From NCBI RefSeq assembly GCF_022701255.1, contig NZ_CP031705.1, forward strand, positions 2,245,501 to 2,309,500: a DNA stretch of 64,000 bases, read 5' to 3'. This stretch comes from Microcoleus vaginatus HSN003 (GTDB lineage: Bacteria > Cyanobacteriota > Cyanobacteriia > Cyanobacteriales > Microcoleaceae). Within the stretch, counting starts at the first letter, position 1; the number at the start of each line of letters is the position of its first letter. The position numbers and the translations under genes are program-made. Positions 7,350 to 16,117 of this stretch are shown here, one piece after another. Below the pieces are notes generated by a model. It saw only the letters and a program-made list of their open reading frames with translations, was not told the origin of the DNA and ran no database searches.

Positions 7350-9590
7350 TTAATGAACTAGCTCGATCGCCCTTTTAGTCAACGCCTCAGCAGTCAACCC
7401 ATTAAACGCCATCAACTGACCAGCACTAGCAGTAGTTTCCCCCCGCTTCCAAGCAAAAGTATCCCGCTTGCAATTGCTGCGTAGCATCACAGGTTCCAAC
7501 ATCCCAGAAGCACCACCTGTCACCCCAATCAAGGCATCTCCGCCAAACATTTCGGCAAATTTCTCATCGCTCAAGAAACCCCCGTCAGCTTCCGAACAAG
7601 TATCCCAAGCAACATCAGTTGGGCGGTACAAACGCCGGGGATTCACAATAGAAACAATCCGCACTCCAATTCCTTCTGTTTCCAAAAATGCCGCCGCTTC
7701 AAACACTGGCATTAACGTCATGTCGCCGACAACTGCAAACACAACTTTCTTGCTCCCCCCTTGATTGTGGGGAGCTTGGGGGGAATTGACTTCGTGCAGC
7801 ACTATTGCACCGTCTTGCAAACCTTGGCGAGTCTGTTCAAAAGTAGTGCGAATTGGCAGCGGCGACTTACTTGCAGTAATCACAACTCCCTTATTTCTCG
7901 CATTCAAAGCCCACTCATAACAAGCTTGAATACTGTTAGCATCCGGTGGAAACAAAGGAAACACATTTCCGTTCCGCATCATCGCCGCAAAATAAGCCTC
8001 AATTTCCGGTCGCTGGTGCGTCCAACCGTTGCGACCTTGTTCCAATGCACCCGCTGTAAATAAGGTGACAGTTGCCGGAGTTGGACGGCGCAATTCTGCC
8101 ATTGCTTGGGTTACAGTTTGCCAAATTGGTAAACCGTTAATGGCAAAAGATTCGTAGGAACACCACAAACTACGCGCTCCGAATAGCGATAAACCTACCG
8201 CTAAACCGGCGCAAGCATCTTCGCTCAAAGGTTCATAAACTTGACCGTTTGGCGATTGATTGTACAGGTCATCTCTCGTCGGGTGAATAATCTTGAGAGC
8301 TTGGTTGATATTGGCAATTGCCGATGCTTCATTGCCGTCAGCATTAGTGACAAGAAAATTACGATCGCGCTCGCCAACTTTCCCTACCAAAACCCCCATT
8401 GCTGTGGTCGAAATCTTCGGTTCTCCCCCAACTGCAAATTCTTCTAAAGGCAATTCGCCTAAATCGGGTAGCGGCAATGTAAACTCAGTAACAACTGTTT
8501 TCGCCGCCGGGCCGCCGCCCGCACGCTCGCAATTTGTCCGCACCAACTCCCAAGCAGCAGCAGTCAAAGCGCGCTCTTTTAAAGCACTGATAATGTGCGG
8601 AGCATCCAGCGTATCTTTCGGATAAAGGTTGTGAGATTTTGCGCCGCGCGCGTGGACGCCGGCACCTTTCAACTGTTTGATAATAAACGCAGTTAATTTG
8701 CCACCGAGAGCAGATTTTGCCGCTTTGTCAACTCCTTGTAAAACAGCTTTGGTAAATGCCATGCGCTGTTCGAGCGAAAAAGCAGTGCTGTCAACATAAT
8801 CTTCCGGTTGATTTTTATCGTCAAATTCCTTAGCATCAACTAAGATAACTTCTTCAAAACCGTTACCTTGCCAATAAGCAATCATTTCAGCATTAGTTTT
8901 AGTGGAAACCATGCTGTGATGTTCCTGAGAATATCCGTTCCAAACCAACACAGGCAAAAAGTTCGTAACGCTGGGATAAGCAGTGTGGAAATGCGCCATG
9001 CTGCTCATCGGATAGGGTTCGCCCATGCCGCCGTCCCCCATTGTGAAAGCAAACAGTTTTTCGCGGTGCAAAAGCGCTCCAGCCATTGCGAAATGCTGCC
9101 CTTGTCCGAGGGGACCGGCCGGTGCTAAAAGACCGGGAATGAAACCGGAAAGATGTCCTAACAAACCGTCTTTTTCTCGGAATTTATCGCGCACTTGCTG
9201 CACGTTAACAATTCCCATATCCTCCAAAGATCGATCGAGAAACATCGCACTGTAAAATCCCGGCGCGTGATGGCCGACTTCGGTGACAATGTTCTTGTGT
9301 CCGAGCATCACCAAAGCGGCATAAGCCTCAGCTTGGCTAGCAAAACCCCCTGGATGTCCCGATGCCTTGCTAGCGGTAACTTGCAGCGTCAGGTAGCGCA
9401 GGGCGTCTGCTCCCAGCATCGTTTGAAAGACGGCGACGGGATCGGCAGGATCGGCGATCGACTTGCTCCCCTCGGCGATCGCAGGTGCTTTCCCATAACT
9501 CTCAAAACCCGGCACACTCTCGGAGAAATACTGGATTCCTTCGCAAAAACTGGGAATTGCTGACGTTGCCTTCGGCGTAGTTGCAGTCAT
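7350..9590 (-). CDS. Phosphoketolase/transketolase-like thiamine-diphosphate enzyme
   Basis: 746 residues. The N-terminal part shows ThDP-binding features of the transketolase/phosphoketolase superfamily (ASGHPGGFASQAEAYAALV, HAPGFYSAMFLD, GPLGQGQHFAMAGAL, and FTMGDGGMGEPYPM as the GDG motif); the C-terminal part has the pyrimidine-binding region (EDACAGLAVGLSLFGARSLWCSYESF) and a transketolase C-like domain. It would cleave ketose phosphates, probably to acetyl phosphate as phosphoketolases do; length and motifs resemble the second, shorter cyanobacterial phosphoketolase-like group rather than the canonical ~800-residue Xfp. Substrate choice is not decidable from the sequence. Single gene, own promoter region upstream of 9590. 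Confidence 0.78.
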   Translation of the reverse strand: MTATTPKATSAIPSFCEGIQYFSESVPGFESYGKAPAIAEGSKSIADPADPVAVFQTMLGADALRYLTLQVTASKASGHPGGFASQAEAYAALVMLGHKNIVTEVGHHAPGFYSAMFLDRSLEDMGIVNVQQVRDKFREKDGLLGHLSGFIPGLLAPAGPLGQGQHFAMAGALLHREKLFAFTMGDGGMGEPYPMSSMAHFHTAYPSVTNFLPVLVWNGYSQEHHSMVSTKTNAEMIAYWQGNGFEEVILVDAKEFDDKNQPEDYVDSTAFSLEQRMAFTKAVLQGVDKAAKSALGGKLTAFIIKQLKGAGVHARGAKSHNLYPKDTLDAPHIISALKERALTAAAWELVRTNCERAGGGPAAKTVVTEFTLPLPDLGELPLEEFAVGGEPKISTTAMGVLVGKVGERDRNFLVTNADGNEASAIANINQALKIIHPTRDDLYNQSPNGQVYEPLSEDACAGLAVGLSLFGARSLWCSYESFAINGLPIWQTVTQAMAELRRPTPATVTLFTAGALEQGRNGWTHQRPEIEAYFAAMMRNGNVFPLFPPDANSIQACYEWALNARNKGVVITASKSPLPIRTTFEQTRQGLQDGAIVLHEVNSPQAPHNQGGSKKVVFAVVGDMTLMPVFEAAAFLETEGIGVRIVSIVNPRRLYRPTDVAWDTCSEADGGFLSDEKFAEMFGGDALIGVTGGASGMLEPVMLRSNCKRDTFAWKRGETTASAGQLMAFNGLTAEALTKRAIELVH

Positions 9591-9785
9591 GCTTTATACC
9601 TGAAAAATTTAGATTGGATTAATGTAACAGTAATTTTATAGCTTTCTTGTTGCAAAAAATCATCACTTCTGCTATATCGAATGATAAATAAATAAAATCT
9701 CTCAAAATTTAAGCTGAGATCGCCCCACATTTCCACAAGCAAATCAGGGCGATCGAGCAGGAAAAAAATCCTTGCTGATTACCAA

Positions 9786-10380
9786 TTAGGGTTCGCTAAT
9801 CTCTAACCCTTGCGGAAGTTGATACACAGTCACCGGTTCGCCCGTCGAGGTATCGCGCACAAAGCCCTCCTGAGCGAGGTTCGGTTGGCTTTGGCTAGAG
9901 GCGCGGCTGATAGAAATATTGCTGAGAATATCCCAGCCGTTAGGCTTAGTTTGTGATAACAACGCCGTAAAAGCATCGATCGGGATTGCTGTATTTAACC
10001 CGGTTTTAATCTCCTCCATCTGACCGTTTCACTGACTCATAATTGTGCCAACAGTATCCCCCTGGGCGTCAATTCCCACAACTCTGCCATCAGCATCAAA
10101 TACAGGCCCGCCACTCATACCGCGCCTTGTCACAGCTTGATAGCGCAGTCCATAACTTGATGATGCGCGATCGAGGCGAGAAGAGATGATACCAGCAGTA
10201 AACTTGAGTTTTCTTTCATATCCAAAGGCGATGGGGAACGGATAGCCAGCAACGTAAATACTAGAACCGACAACAGCACGTTCCGACTCGCCCCTTGGGG
10301 CTACTGGATACTGTTCTCGGCTCTGAAACTGTACCAAAGCTAAGTCTTGGTTTGGCTGGTTATCGCCTCAAGATCGATCG
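9786..10380 (-). pseudogene. Trypsin-like serine protease remnant, broken by stop codons
   Basis: On the minus strand, two open pieces in the same frame belong to one S1/trypsin-like peptidase. The first (10337 to 10029) holds the region around the catalytic serine (RRGMSGGPVFDADGRVVGI). An in-frame TGA follows Gln in TIMSQ, after which the same frame continues NGQMEEIKTGLNTAIPIDAF and a 60-residue tail ending at 9786. Upstream of 10337 the frame continues back through GDNQPNQDLALVQFQ to another in-frame TGA, and no His/Asp part of the triad is left. I read this as a 5'-truncated pseudogene. Confidence in the family is good; exact limits are not. Confidence 0.7.
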
Positions 10381-10714
10381 CGACCTCGGAATAGCTACCG
10401 TGGATCTGCGAGCCTCCGGAAATTCGCGGCAGAAATTGCAAAATCTGTCGAGTTGTCAGATGTTAGGTTTGTTCGGGGGTGTGCGCCAAACTTTAACCAG
10501 TTATGCTCCTTGGCAAATCAAAACTGTTCGTTTTACAGAGCTTGGAGAGGATATTTTGAGCACCGTTCGAGAATAAGCTATTAAAATTATTGGAGATGGG
10601 ACTTACGCAATTCTCCCCTTAAAAACAAGGGTTGGGAGAGATTGAACAAACCTTCAAACCCTTTGAGATTTGTTGATACGGCTAAGTCCTGTGACCCAAA
10701 CCCCGGTAATTCCT

Positions 10715-12091
10715 ATGACACTACCTAACGGCCCCAAAACCCCCCGCTTTGTGCAGCTAATTCAATGGATCAGCGATCCGCTGACATACCTGGATAAATG
10801 TGCCAAACAATACGGCGACATTTTCACAGCTCAATTTGGCAACATGGAGCCATTGGTGATGATCAACCACCCGCAAGCTGTCCAGGAGATGCTCAACAGC
10901 AACGCGCTTCACGCTCCAGGCAGCCTGAATAGTATTCTCAAACCCATGCTGGGAGAACAATCCATGGTTATGGTTTCAGGAGAAAGGCACAAACGATCGC
11001 GCCAATTATTGATGCCACCTTTTCACGGGGAACGGATGCGGAATTACGGCCAACTAATTTGCGATATCGCTCAAGATGTTGCCAGCAAGTGGTCGGTCGA
11101 TCGACCTTTTGTGGCCCGCAGCGCCATGCAGGAAGTTACCATGCGGGTAATCTTACAAGCTGTCTTCGGTCTGGATGACGGGCCCCGGTTGGAAGAGATC
11201 AAGCCCCTACTTGCCTCACTCGTGGATATGACTGGTTCTCCGTTGCGATCGAGTATGCTGTTTTTCGGCTGGATGCAGCAAGATTTGGGCCCCTGGAGTC
11301 CTTGGGGACGCATGAAACAGCGGCAGCGGAAAATTGACGATCTGATATATGCCGAAATTGAAGAACGCAGACTGCAACCAGACGCCAACCGCACCGACAT
11401 TCTCAGCTTAATGATGGCCGCGCGCGACGAAAACGGGCAACCAATGACCAATGAAGAATTGCGCGACGAGTTGATGACGCTGCTGTTTGCAGGCCACGAA
11501 ACCACAGCAACGGCCCTAGCTTGGGCGTTTTACTGGATTCACAGTTTGCCCTCGGTGCGCCAGAAGTTGCTGCAAGAATTAGACAGTTTGGGGGAAAATC
11601 CCGACCCGATGGAGATTTTCCGCTTACCTTACCTGAGTGCAGTTTGTCAGGAGACGCTGCGAATTTACCCGGTGGCAATGCTGACGTTTGCGCGAGAAGT
11701 TATCACGCCCGTGGAACTGATGGGACATCAACTCGAACCGGGTACGGTTGTTTTCGCCTCGATTTATTTGACCCACAGACGGGAGGATTTGTATCCAGAA
11801 CCGCTGCAATTTAAACCGGAACGGTTTTTGGAGAGGCAATTCTCGCCTTACGAGTATTTGCCCTTTGGAGGCGGCAGCCGCCGCTGTATCGGCTTGGCGC
11901 TGGCGCAGTTGGAGATGAAACTGGTGCTGGCAACCATTTTGCGGGATTTCGACCTAGTATTGGCCGAGAAAAAGCCCGTACAGGCCAAACGCCGAGGGGT
12001 GACTATAGGGCCTGCCGGCGGCGTGCGGATGGCTCTGCTGGGGCGGCGGATGCGGCAACAGAAGCCTGAACCTGTCGCTAGTGGGGTTTGA
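10715..12091 (+). CDS. Cytochrome P450 (CYP110-like)
   Basis: 458 residues from ATG 10715; in-frame GTG 10691 and TTG 10670 would add 8 or 15 residues and cannot be excluded. The protein starts LPNGPKTPRF, has the I-helix oxygen-activation motif AGHETTATALAW, the K-helix ETLR (QETLRIYP), PERF, and the haem loop FGGGSRRCIG with the axial cysteine. Overall it resembles the cyanobacterial CYP110 group of fatty-acid or terpenoid hydroxylases; substrate unknown. No membrane anchor is seen. A ferredoxin partner is not encoded nearby. Confidence 0.9.
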   Translation: MTLPNGPKTPRFVQLIQWISDPLTYLDKCAKQYGDIFTAQFGNMEPLVMINHPQAVQEMLNSNALHAPGSLNSILKPMLGEQSMVMVSGERHKRSRQLLMPPFHGERMRNYGQLICDIAQDVASKWSVDRPFVARSAMQEVTMRVILQAVFGLDDGPRLEEIKPLLASLVDMTGSPLRSSMLFFGWMQQDLGPWSPWGRMKQRQRKIDDLIYAEIEERRLQPDANRTDILSLMMAARDENGQPMTNEELRDELMTLLFAGHETTATALAWAFYWIHSLPSVRQKLLQELDSLGENPDPMEIFRLPYLSAVCQETLRIYPVAMLTFAREVITPVELMGHQLEPGTVVFASIYLTHRREDLYPEPLQFKPERFLERQFSPYEYLPFGGGSRRCIGLALAQLEMKLVLATILRDFDLVLAEKKPVQAKRRGVTIGPAGGVRMALLGRRMRQQKPEPVASGV

Positions 12092-12631
12092 AGTCGCAGC
12101 GGTTACAGCGGGCGATCGAACTTTCTGCTTTGAGTGCCAACAATTTAGGGAGAAGGTGCGATCGTCCGCCAAGGCCACCATTTTTTGTAGCACCCGCTAC
12201 AGATAAATAGCTAGAATCCTTAACCTGTAACGCTCGCCCCTTCTCACTTTTCAAATTTTCAGTCTAAAATAGTTGCAGCCTTGCAAACGCAGCCTAAAAG
12301 CAAAAGTGGGTGATTGCAATAGTCCTCTTGATATCTCAAAAGCCTGCCTGCCATACTTTAAAAACATATGCATACCCTGTTATTCAGCAAGGTCGGAAGC
12401 GCGTTGGCATTGCCAGCAATCTTCCGGCCTCTTTATTTTTTGGGCTACTTGAGGCATTGGAGACAAGATGCAGAAGGCAAGGCAAAAGTATAAATTCTCC
12501 CCCTGTCCTCGTCTCCCCCTGTCCCCAATCTAGAGCTTCTGCCTCTAATTCCAATAGAATCTGACAGCAAGTTTAAGGAATCACTAAGGAATAATTAATA
12601 ACTTGTTAAATTATCTCCTTCTGCCCTTCTC
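12092..12631. other. Gene-free stretch
   Basis: No supported gene. It contains an imperfect tract around 12400-12430 (GGTCGGAAGCG/CTTCCGGCC hairpin) and several short frames without protein-like composition. Nothing else recognised. Confidence 0.5.
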
Positions 12632-12919
12632 TCAATCTTCTGTTTTCAGAAATTCCGATACCGAGACAGACTTCGGGAGACTCTCCAGATCTTGAATTTC
12701 GCTTTCGTGGGCAAAAAACTCGACTTCTTTGTCGTCAATCTGGATCTGATAGCTAGCGGTAGCTGTCACAACCCGCCGCTTTTTTTTATCTTCTATTAAA
12801 ACCCAACACACGACCGGTCTTACCCATCTCTCAACGTGCTGACTTTGCTTTGTACTTCCAAAGGCATACCAGCCTTTAGCTTCAATAATTTGAAGCACTT
12901 TAAAATCGTTATTGGCCAT
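12632..12919 (-). CDS. Hypothetical protein, 95 residues
   Basis: Open frame from ATG 12919 (MANNDFKVLQIIEAKGWYA); a longer frame from 13009 exists but its extra 30 residues lack coding character. The protein is mixed alpha/beta with RWVRPVVCWVLIEDKKKRRVV and an acidic tail, and no known domain is recognised. It stands alone between two gene-free stretches. Confidence 0.5.
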   Translation of the reverse strand: MANNDFKVLQIIEAKGWYAFGSTKQSQHVERWVRPVVCWVLIEDKKKRRVVTATASYQIQIDDKEVEFFAHESEIQDLESLPKSVSVSEFLKTED

Positions 12920-13415
12920 ATATATCTCTATCGTGTTAACTTCAGTATTTTTCTTAGATAGAACGGTAGGCTTGCTAAGCAGGACAAGAGTTAGGAAATT
13001 CCACGCCACACTTGAAAACCTGATTTTTAGTCAGGATAAGGGGGTTGGCAGGGCCCGGTCTGCGTTGTTGCCTGCTAAATTTAGTGCGATCTTTTTTGTA
13101 CTCTCCCACAATTACCGTAAAGTATCTATACCGCCGCGTCAAAATGAGTCTCACAGTAGCATCAATAGCCGCCAACTAGACCTTAGCTAGCTGCATTTAA
13201 GTGGATGCCACCTGCTTCTAACGCCGGGTTGGTGAGAGCGATAGCTATACAATCCTGTTCAGACTTTTTGCTGCAATCAACTGTCCTTTTTGCCTGATCG
13301 GGTAAAACTTAACTAGAGATTGCCGCTTTTAATTTTAAGCCTCGGCGCGCCTAATTCGTAATTAATTGTATGGTGTAGTTGATAATTGCCAAAGCGTCGA
13401 TCGCACTCAACAGCC

Positions 13416-13676
13416 GTGTCTAACTCTTCGATTACCGTCACCGTTAAACTGTTCGCCGCCTTCGGTGAAGCCTACGGTGTTTCGGAACTTACATTAGAAC
13501 TTTCTCCCGAAACCCCAGTGTCTCAAGTGCTCGAAAGCTCGATCGCCCAATATCCTCAATTAGAACAATGGCGCGATCGCACCCGCTTCGGTCTTAACCT
13601 AGAATTCGTCTCCCCCGACACCATCCTCCAAGACGGCGACGAAGTTGTACTCATCCCCCCCGTCAGCGGCGGGTAG
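13416..13676 (+). CDS. MoaD/ThiS-family small sulfur carrier protein
   Basis: 86 residues from GTG 13416 (VSNSSITVTVKLFAAFGEAYG); a TTG at 13386 would add ten. It has the beta-grasp MoaD fold signature (VKLFAAFGEA ... LQDGDEVVLIPPVSGG) and the essential C-terminal Gly-Gly that is adenylated and thiocarboxylated. The sequence is closest to MoaD, the small subunit of molybdopterin synthase, which donates sulfur to precursor Z. No moaE or moaA is adjacent. It lies 0.5 kb upstream of thrC. Confidence 0.85.
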   Translation: MSNSSITVTVKLFAAFGEAYGVSELTLELSPETPVSQVLESSIAQYPQLEQWRDRTRFGLNLEFVSPDTILQDGDEVVLIPPVSGG

Positions 13677-13698
13677 CCTAAGTTGGTTAATCTGAAAT

Positions 13699-13814
13699 GT
13701 TGCACCATTCTCAATAAGCTTTTTATGAACAGGCAAGATGCCTGTTCCACAACAGATGAATTTTCTTGTGGAACAGGCATCTTGCCTGTTCTTGAGAATG
13801 ATGCAATATCTCAG
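13699..13814. repeat. MITE-like palindromic repeat, family A, copy 2 (most complete)
   Basis: Terminal inverted repeats TTGCACCATTCTCAA and TTGAGAATGATGCAA enclose a long hairpin GAACAGGCAAGATGCCTGTTCCACAA / TTGTGGAACAGGCATCTTGCCTGTTC. About 116 bp, no coding capacity. It immediately follows the MoaD-like gene stop and could act as a bidirectional terminator-like hairpin. Confidence 0.85.
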
Positions 13815-14174
13815 TTAATCAAAAATTCGAGGTTTTGTAGTTGTGTTCGATCGCACGACTGCCCAATTGTTAGCCCAAAAAAGATTTATTAAGTTTTGTA
13901 ACAATTTCGTCGGCCAATCCTCCTTCAGCTCGCTCAGGCTCGCGTGCGGGCCTGACAATCTGGATTTCCAGCCCGATCCTGAAAACAAGTCAAATCCTTG
14001 TGGGGTCGGCGTCCCGCCCGCCCAAATATCAAAGTTAAATACACCACTGTTTAACTCAAAAGTAACTGAAAAATCAATCCCGACTAAAAAAATCGGGTAT
14101 GGTTGACGGGGTAAATTGACCGTGCTAATCTTGCACAAGACTAAGAAAACATCGCAAAACTAGAGAGTTGAGCT
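13815..14174. other. Gene-free stretch upstream of thrC
   Basis: Frames on both strands here have junk-like composition and no ribosome sites. The last ~70 bp must contain the thrC promoter; GAGAGTTGAGCT just before ATG 14175 serves as the ribosome site. Confidence 0.5.
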
Positions 14175-15473
14175 ATGACCCAGGCGACCAGAACCCAATC
14201 CACTGCAGCAACCTTCACAGCCCTTAAATGTAAAGAATGCGGTGAAGAGTATGAACTCCAAGCCAAGCACGTCTGCGATTGCTGTTTTGGCCCGCTTGAA
14301 GTCAAGTACGACTACGACGCCATCCGCCGCAGCGTCACTCGCCAAACCATCGCAGCCGGCCCCAACTCGATCTGGCGCTACCGCGCATTTTTACCAGTCG
14401 CTACAGATAACGTCATCGATGTCGGCACAGGGATGACTCCTCTATTAAAATCCCACCGCTTGGCGCGCCGCCTCGGTCTAAAAAATCTTTATATTAAAAA
14501 CGATGCCGTCAATATGCCCACTCTCAGCTTTAAAGACAGAGTGGTGTCAGTTGCGCTCAGCAGAGCCAGAGAATTAGGTTTCACCACAGTATCCTGCGCC
14601 AGCACCGGCAATTTAGCTAACTCTACGGCTGCGATCGCCGCCCACGCCGGACTCGACTGCGTAGTCTTCATTCCCTCCGACTTAGAAGCAGGCAAAGTCC
14701 TCGGCACTCTGATTTACAATCCCACTGTCATGGCAGTTCACGGCAACTACGACCAAGTTAACCGCCTCTGTTGCGAAGTCGCCAATACACATGGCTGGGG
14801 ATTTGTCAATATCAACTTGCGTCCCTACTATTCCGAAGGCTCGAAAACCCTCGGCTACGAAGTTGCCGAACAGCTAGGCTGGCAATTGCCCGATCACATC
14901 GTCGCTCCCCTGGCATCGGGCTCTTTGTTCACAAAGATTTACAAAGGCTTTAATGAATTCATCGAAGTCGGTTTAGTGGACGAAAAGAAAGTCAGATTCA
15001 GCGGTGCCCAAGCTGACGGCTGTTCCCCAATCGCCCAAGCCTTCCGCGAAGGCCGTGATTTCGTCAAACCGGTGAAACCGAATACAATTGCTAAGTCGAT
15101 CGCGATCGGCAATCCAGCCGACGGTATGTACGCCCTCGACATCGCCCGCAAAACAGGTGGCAATATTGAATCCGTCAGCGACACCGAAATCATCGAAGGC
15201 ATGAAACTGCTAGCAGAAACTGAAGGCATTTTCACCGAAACCGCCGGCGGCACTACAATTGCAGTCTTGAAGAAACTCGTAGAAGCAGGTAAAATCAACC
15301 CGGACGAAACTACCGTCGCCTACATTACCGGCAACGGCTTAAAAACCCAAGAAGCCGTCCAAGGTTACATCGGCGAACCCATCACCCTCGAACCAAAAAT
15401 TGAAGCCTTCGAGCGCGCCCTAGAGCGCGCCCGCACACTCGAACGTTTAGAATGGCAACAAGTTTCGGTTTAA
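14175..15473 (+). CDS. thrC: Threonine synthase (PLP-dependent, zinc-ribbon N-terminus)
   Basis: 432 residues. Converts O-phosphohomoserine to threonine with PLP. The N-terminus carries a CKECGEEY ... CDCCFG metal-binding ribbon typical of this threonine synthase class; the PLP lysine sits in TLSFKDRVVSVALS, and the phosphate loop is in ASTGNLANSTAA. The next gene encodes a CysO/ThiS-like carrier with only a repeat tract between; threonine-synthase-like and ThiS-like genes are often paired, so a sulfur-transfer role besides threonine synthesis should be kept in mind (inference). A MoaD-like gene lies upstream as well. Confidence 0.92.
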   Translation: MTQATRTQSTAATFTALKCKECGEEYELQAKHVCDCCFGPLEVKYDYDAIRRSVTRQTIAAGPNSIWRYRAFLPVATDNVIDVGTGMTPLLKSHRLARRLGLKNLYIKNDAVNMPTLSFKDRVVSVALSRARELGFTTVSCASTGNLANSTAAIAAHAGLDCVVFIPSDLEAGKVLGTLIYNPTVMAVHGNYDQVNRLCCEVANTHGWGFVNINLRPYYSEGSKTLGYEVAEQLGWQLPDHIVAPLASGSLFTKIYKGFNEFIEVGLVDEKKVRFSGAQADGCSPIAQAFREGRDFVKPVKPNTIAKSIAIGNPADGMYALDIARKTGGNIESVSDTEIIEGMKLLAETEGIFTETAGGTTIAVLKKLVEAGKINPDETTVAYITGNGLKTQEAVQGYIGEPITLEPKIEAFERALERARTLERLEWQQVSV

Positions 15474-15477
15474 TAGT

Positions 15478-15597
15478 CATTAGTCATTAGTTATTAGTCA
15501 TTGGTCATTAGTTATCAAGCTGTTGACTGTTGACTGTTGACTACTGACTAATGACTGTTGACTACTGACTAAGGACTACTGACTAAGGACTAAAAAA
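15478..15597. repeat. Short tandem repeats (STRR, TAGTCATT / TGACTGT type)
   Basis: Tandem near-copies of TAGTCATTAGT followed by TTGACTGTTGACTACTGAC fill the gap between thrC and the small carrier gene. Similar tracts occur at 18200-18260, 53010-53050, 56704-56735, 58190-58215 and 58905-59010. They are typical cyanobacterial heptanucleotide-type repeats and have no coding role. Confidence 0.85.
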
Positions 15598-15873
15598 ATG
15601 ACTGTTAAAGTTTTAATTCCCACTCCCCTGCAAAAATTCACCAACAATCAAGCCACAATAGAATGCGGCGGCGGCAACATTTCCGAACTGATTGAATCGC
15701 TGGAAACAAATTGTCCCGGCATCAAAAAGAGCCTGTGCGACGAACAAGGAGCACCTCGCAGATTTCTCAACTTCTACGTCAACAGTGAAGACATCCGGTT
15801 TTTGGAAGGTACAGAAACTGCTCTTAAAGATGGTGATGAAGTGAGTATTGTACCGGCGGTTGCTGGTGGTTGA
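15598..15873 (+). CDS. CysO/ThiS-like ubiquitin-fold sulfur carrier
   Basis: 91 residues starting [14 protein letters not shown] and ending [12 protein letters not shown]. The beta-grasp fold and terminal AVAGG place it with CysO/ThiS/MoaD; the signature [27 protein letters not shown] pattern is closest to CysO, the carrier whose thiocarboxylate feeds cysteine synthesis in mycobacteria. It follows thrC on the same strand, so the pair may be co-transcribed. Distinct in sequence from the MoaD-like protein at 13416-13676, so the two probably serve different pathways. Confidence 0.85.
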   Translation: MTVKVLIPTPLQKFTNNQATIECGGGNISELIESLETNCPGIKKSLCDEQGAPRRFLNFYVNSEDIRFLEGTETALKDGDEVSIVPAVAGG

Positions 15874-15879
15874 TTTTTG

Positions 15880-16108
15880 ACCGCAGATGGGGGCTGATAA
15901 ACACTGATAAACGCAGATAGTTATTGAATCTATCTGCGTTTATTTTTTGTGTTTATTTTTTGTGTTTATCTGCGGTTGCAAATCAAAGTTTTAATTCCTC
16001 TGATTTTTTTTGCAACCGCAGATGGGGGCTGATAAACACCGATGAACGCAGATAATGATTTAATTTAATTTATCTGCGTTTATTTGCGTTTATCTGCGGT
16101 TGCAAATC
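15880..16108. repeat. Two inverted-repeat copies with ATCTGCGTTTAT arms
   Basis: Two successive units of CCGCAGATGGGGGCTGATAA ... AACGCAGATA ... TATCTGCGTTTAT ... TTATCTGCGGTTGCAAATC. Each can form a long stem. They separate the convergent carrier gene and rnj and probably act as a transcription barrier. Confidence 0.75.
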
Positions 16109-16117
16109 ACGATCGAA

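Noticed and set aside
10295..10576. 93-residue + strand frame overlapping the protease remnant
   Set aside because: No ribosome site and no recognised domain; the C-terminal part looks mildly protein-like and could be the tail of another lost gene, but the evidence is too weak to list.
12310..12564. 84-residue + strand frame in the gap after the P450 gene
   Set aside because: Low-complexity, no ribosome site, no family resemblance.
13815..14138. 107-residue minus-strand frame and 87-residue + strand frame upstream of thrC
   Set aside because: Both run through repeat-like DNA and have unlikely composition; neither has a ribosome site.
15478..15597. Short tandem repeats as CRISPR or as a riboswitch of thrC
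   Set aside because: Units of 7-11 bp without spacers; located after thrC, not before it.
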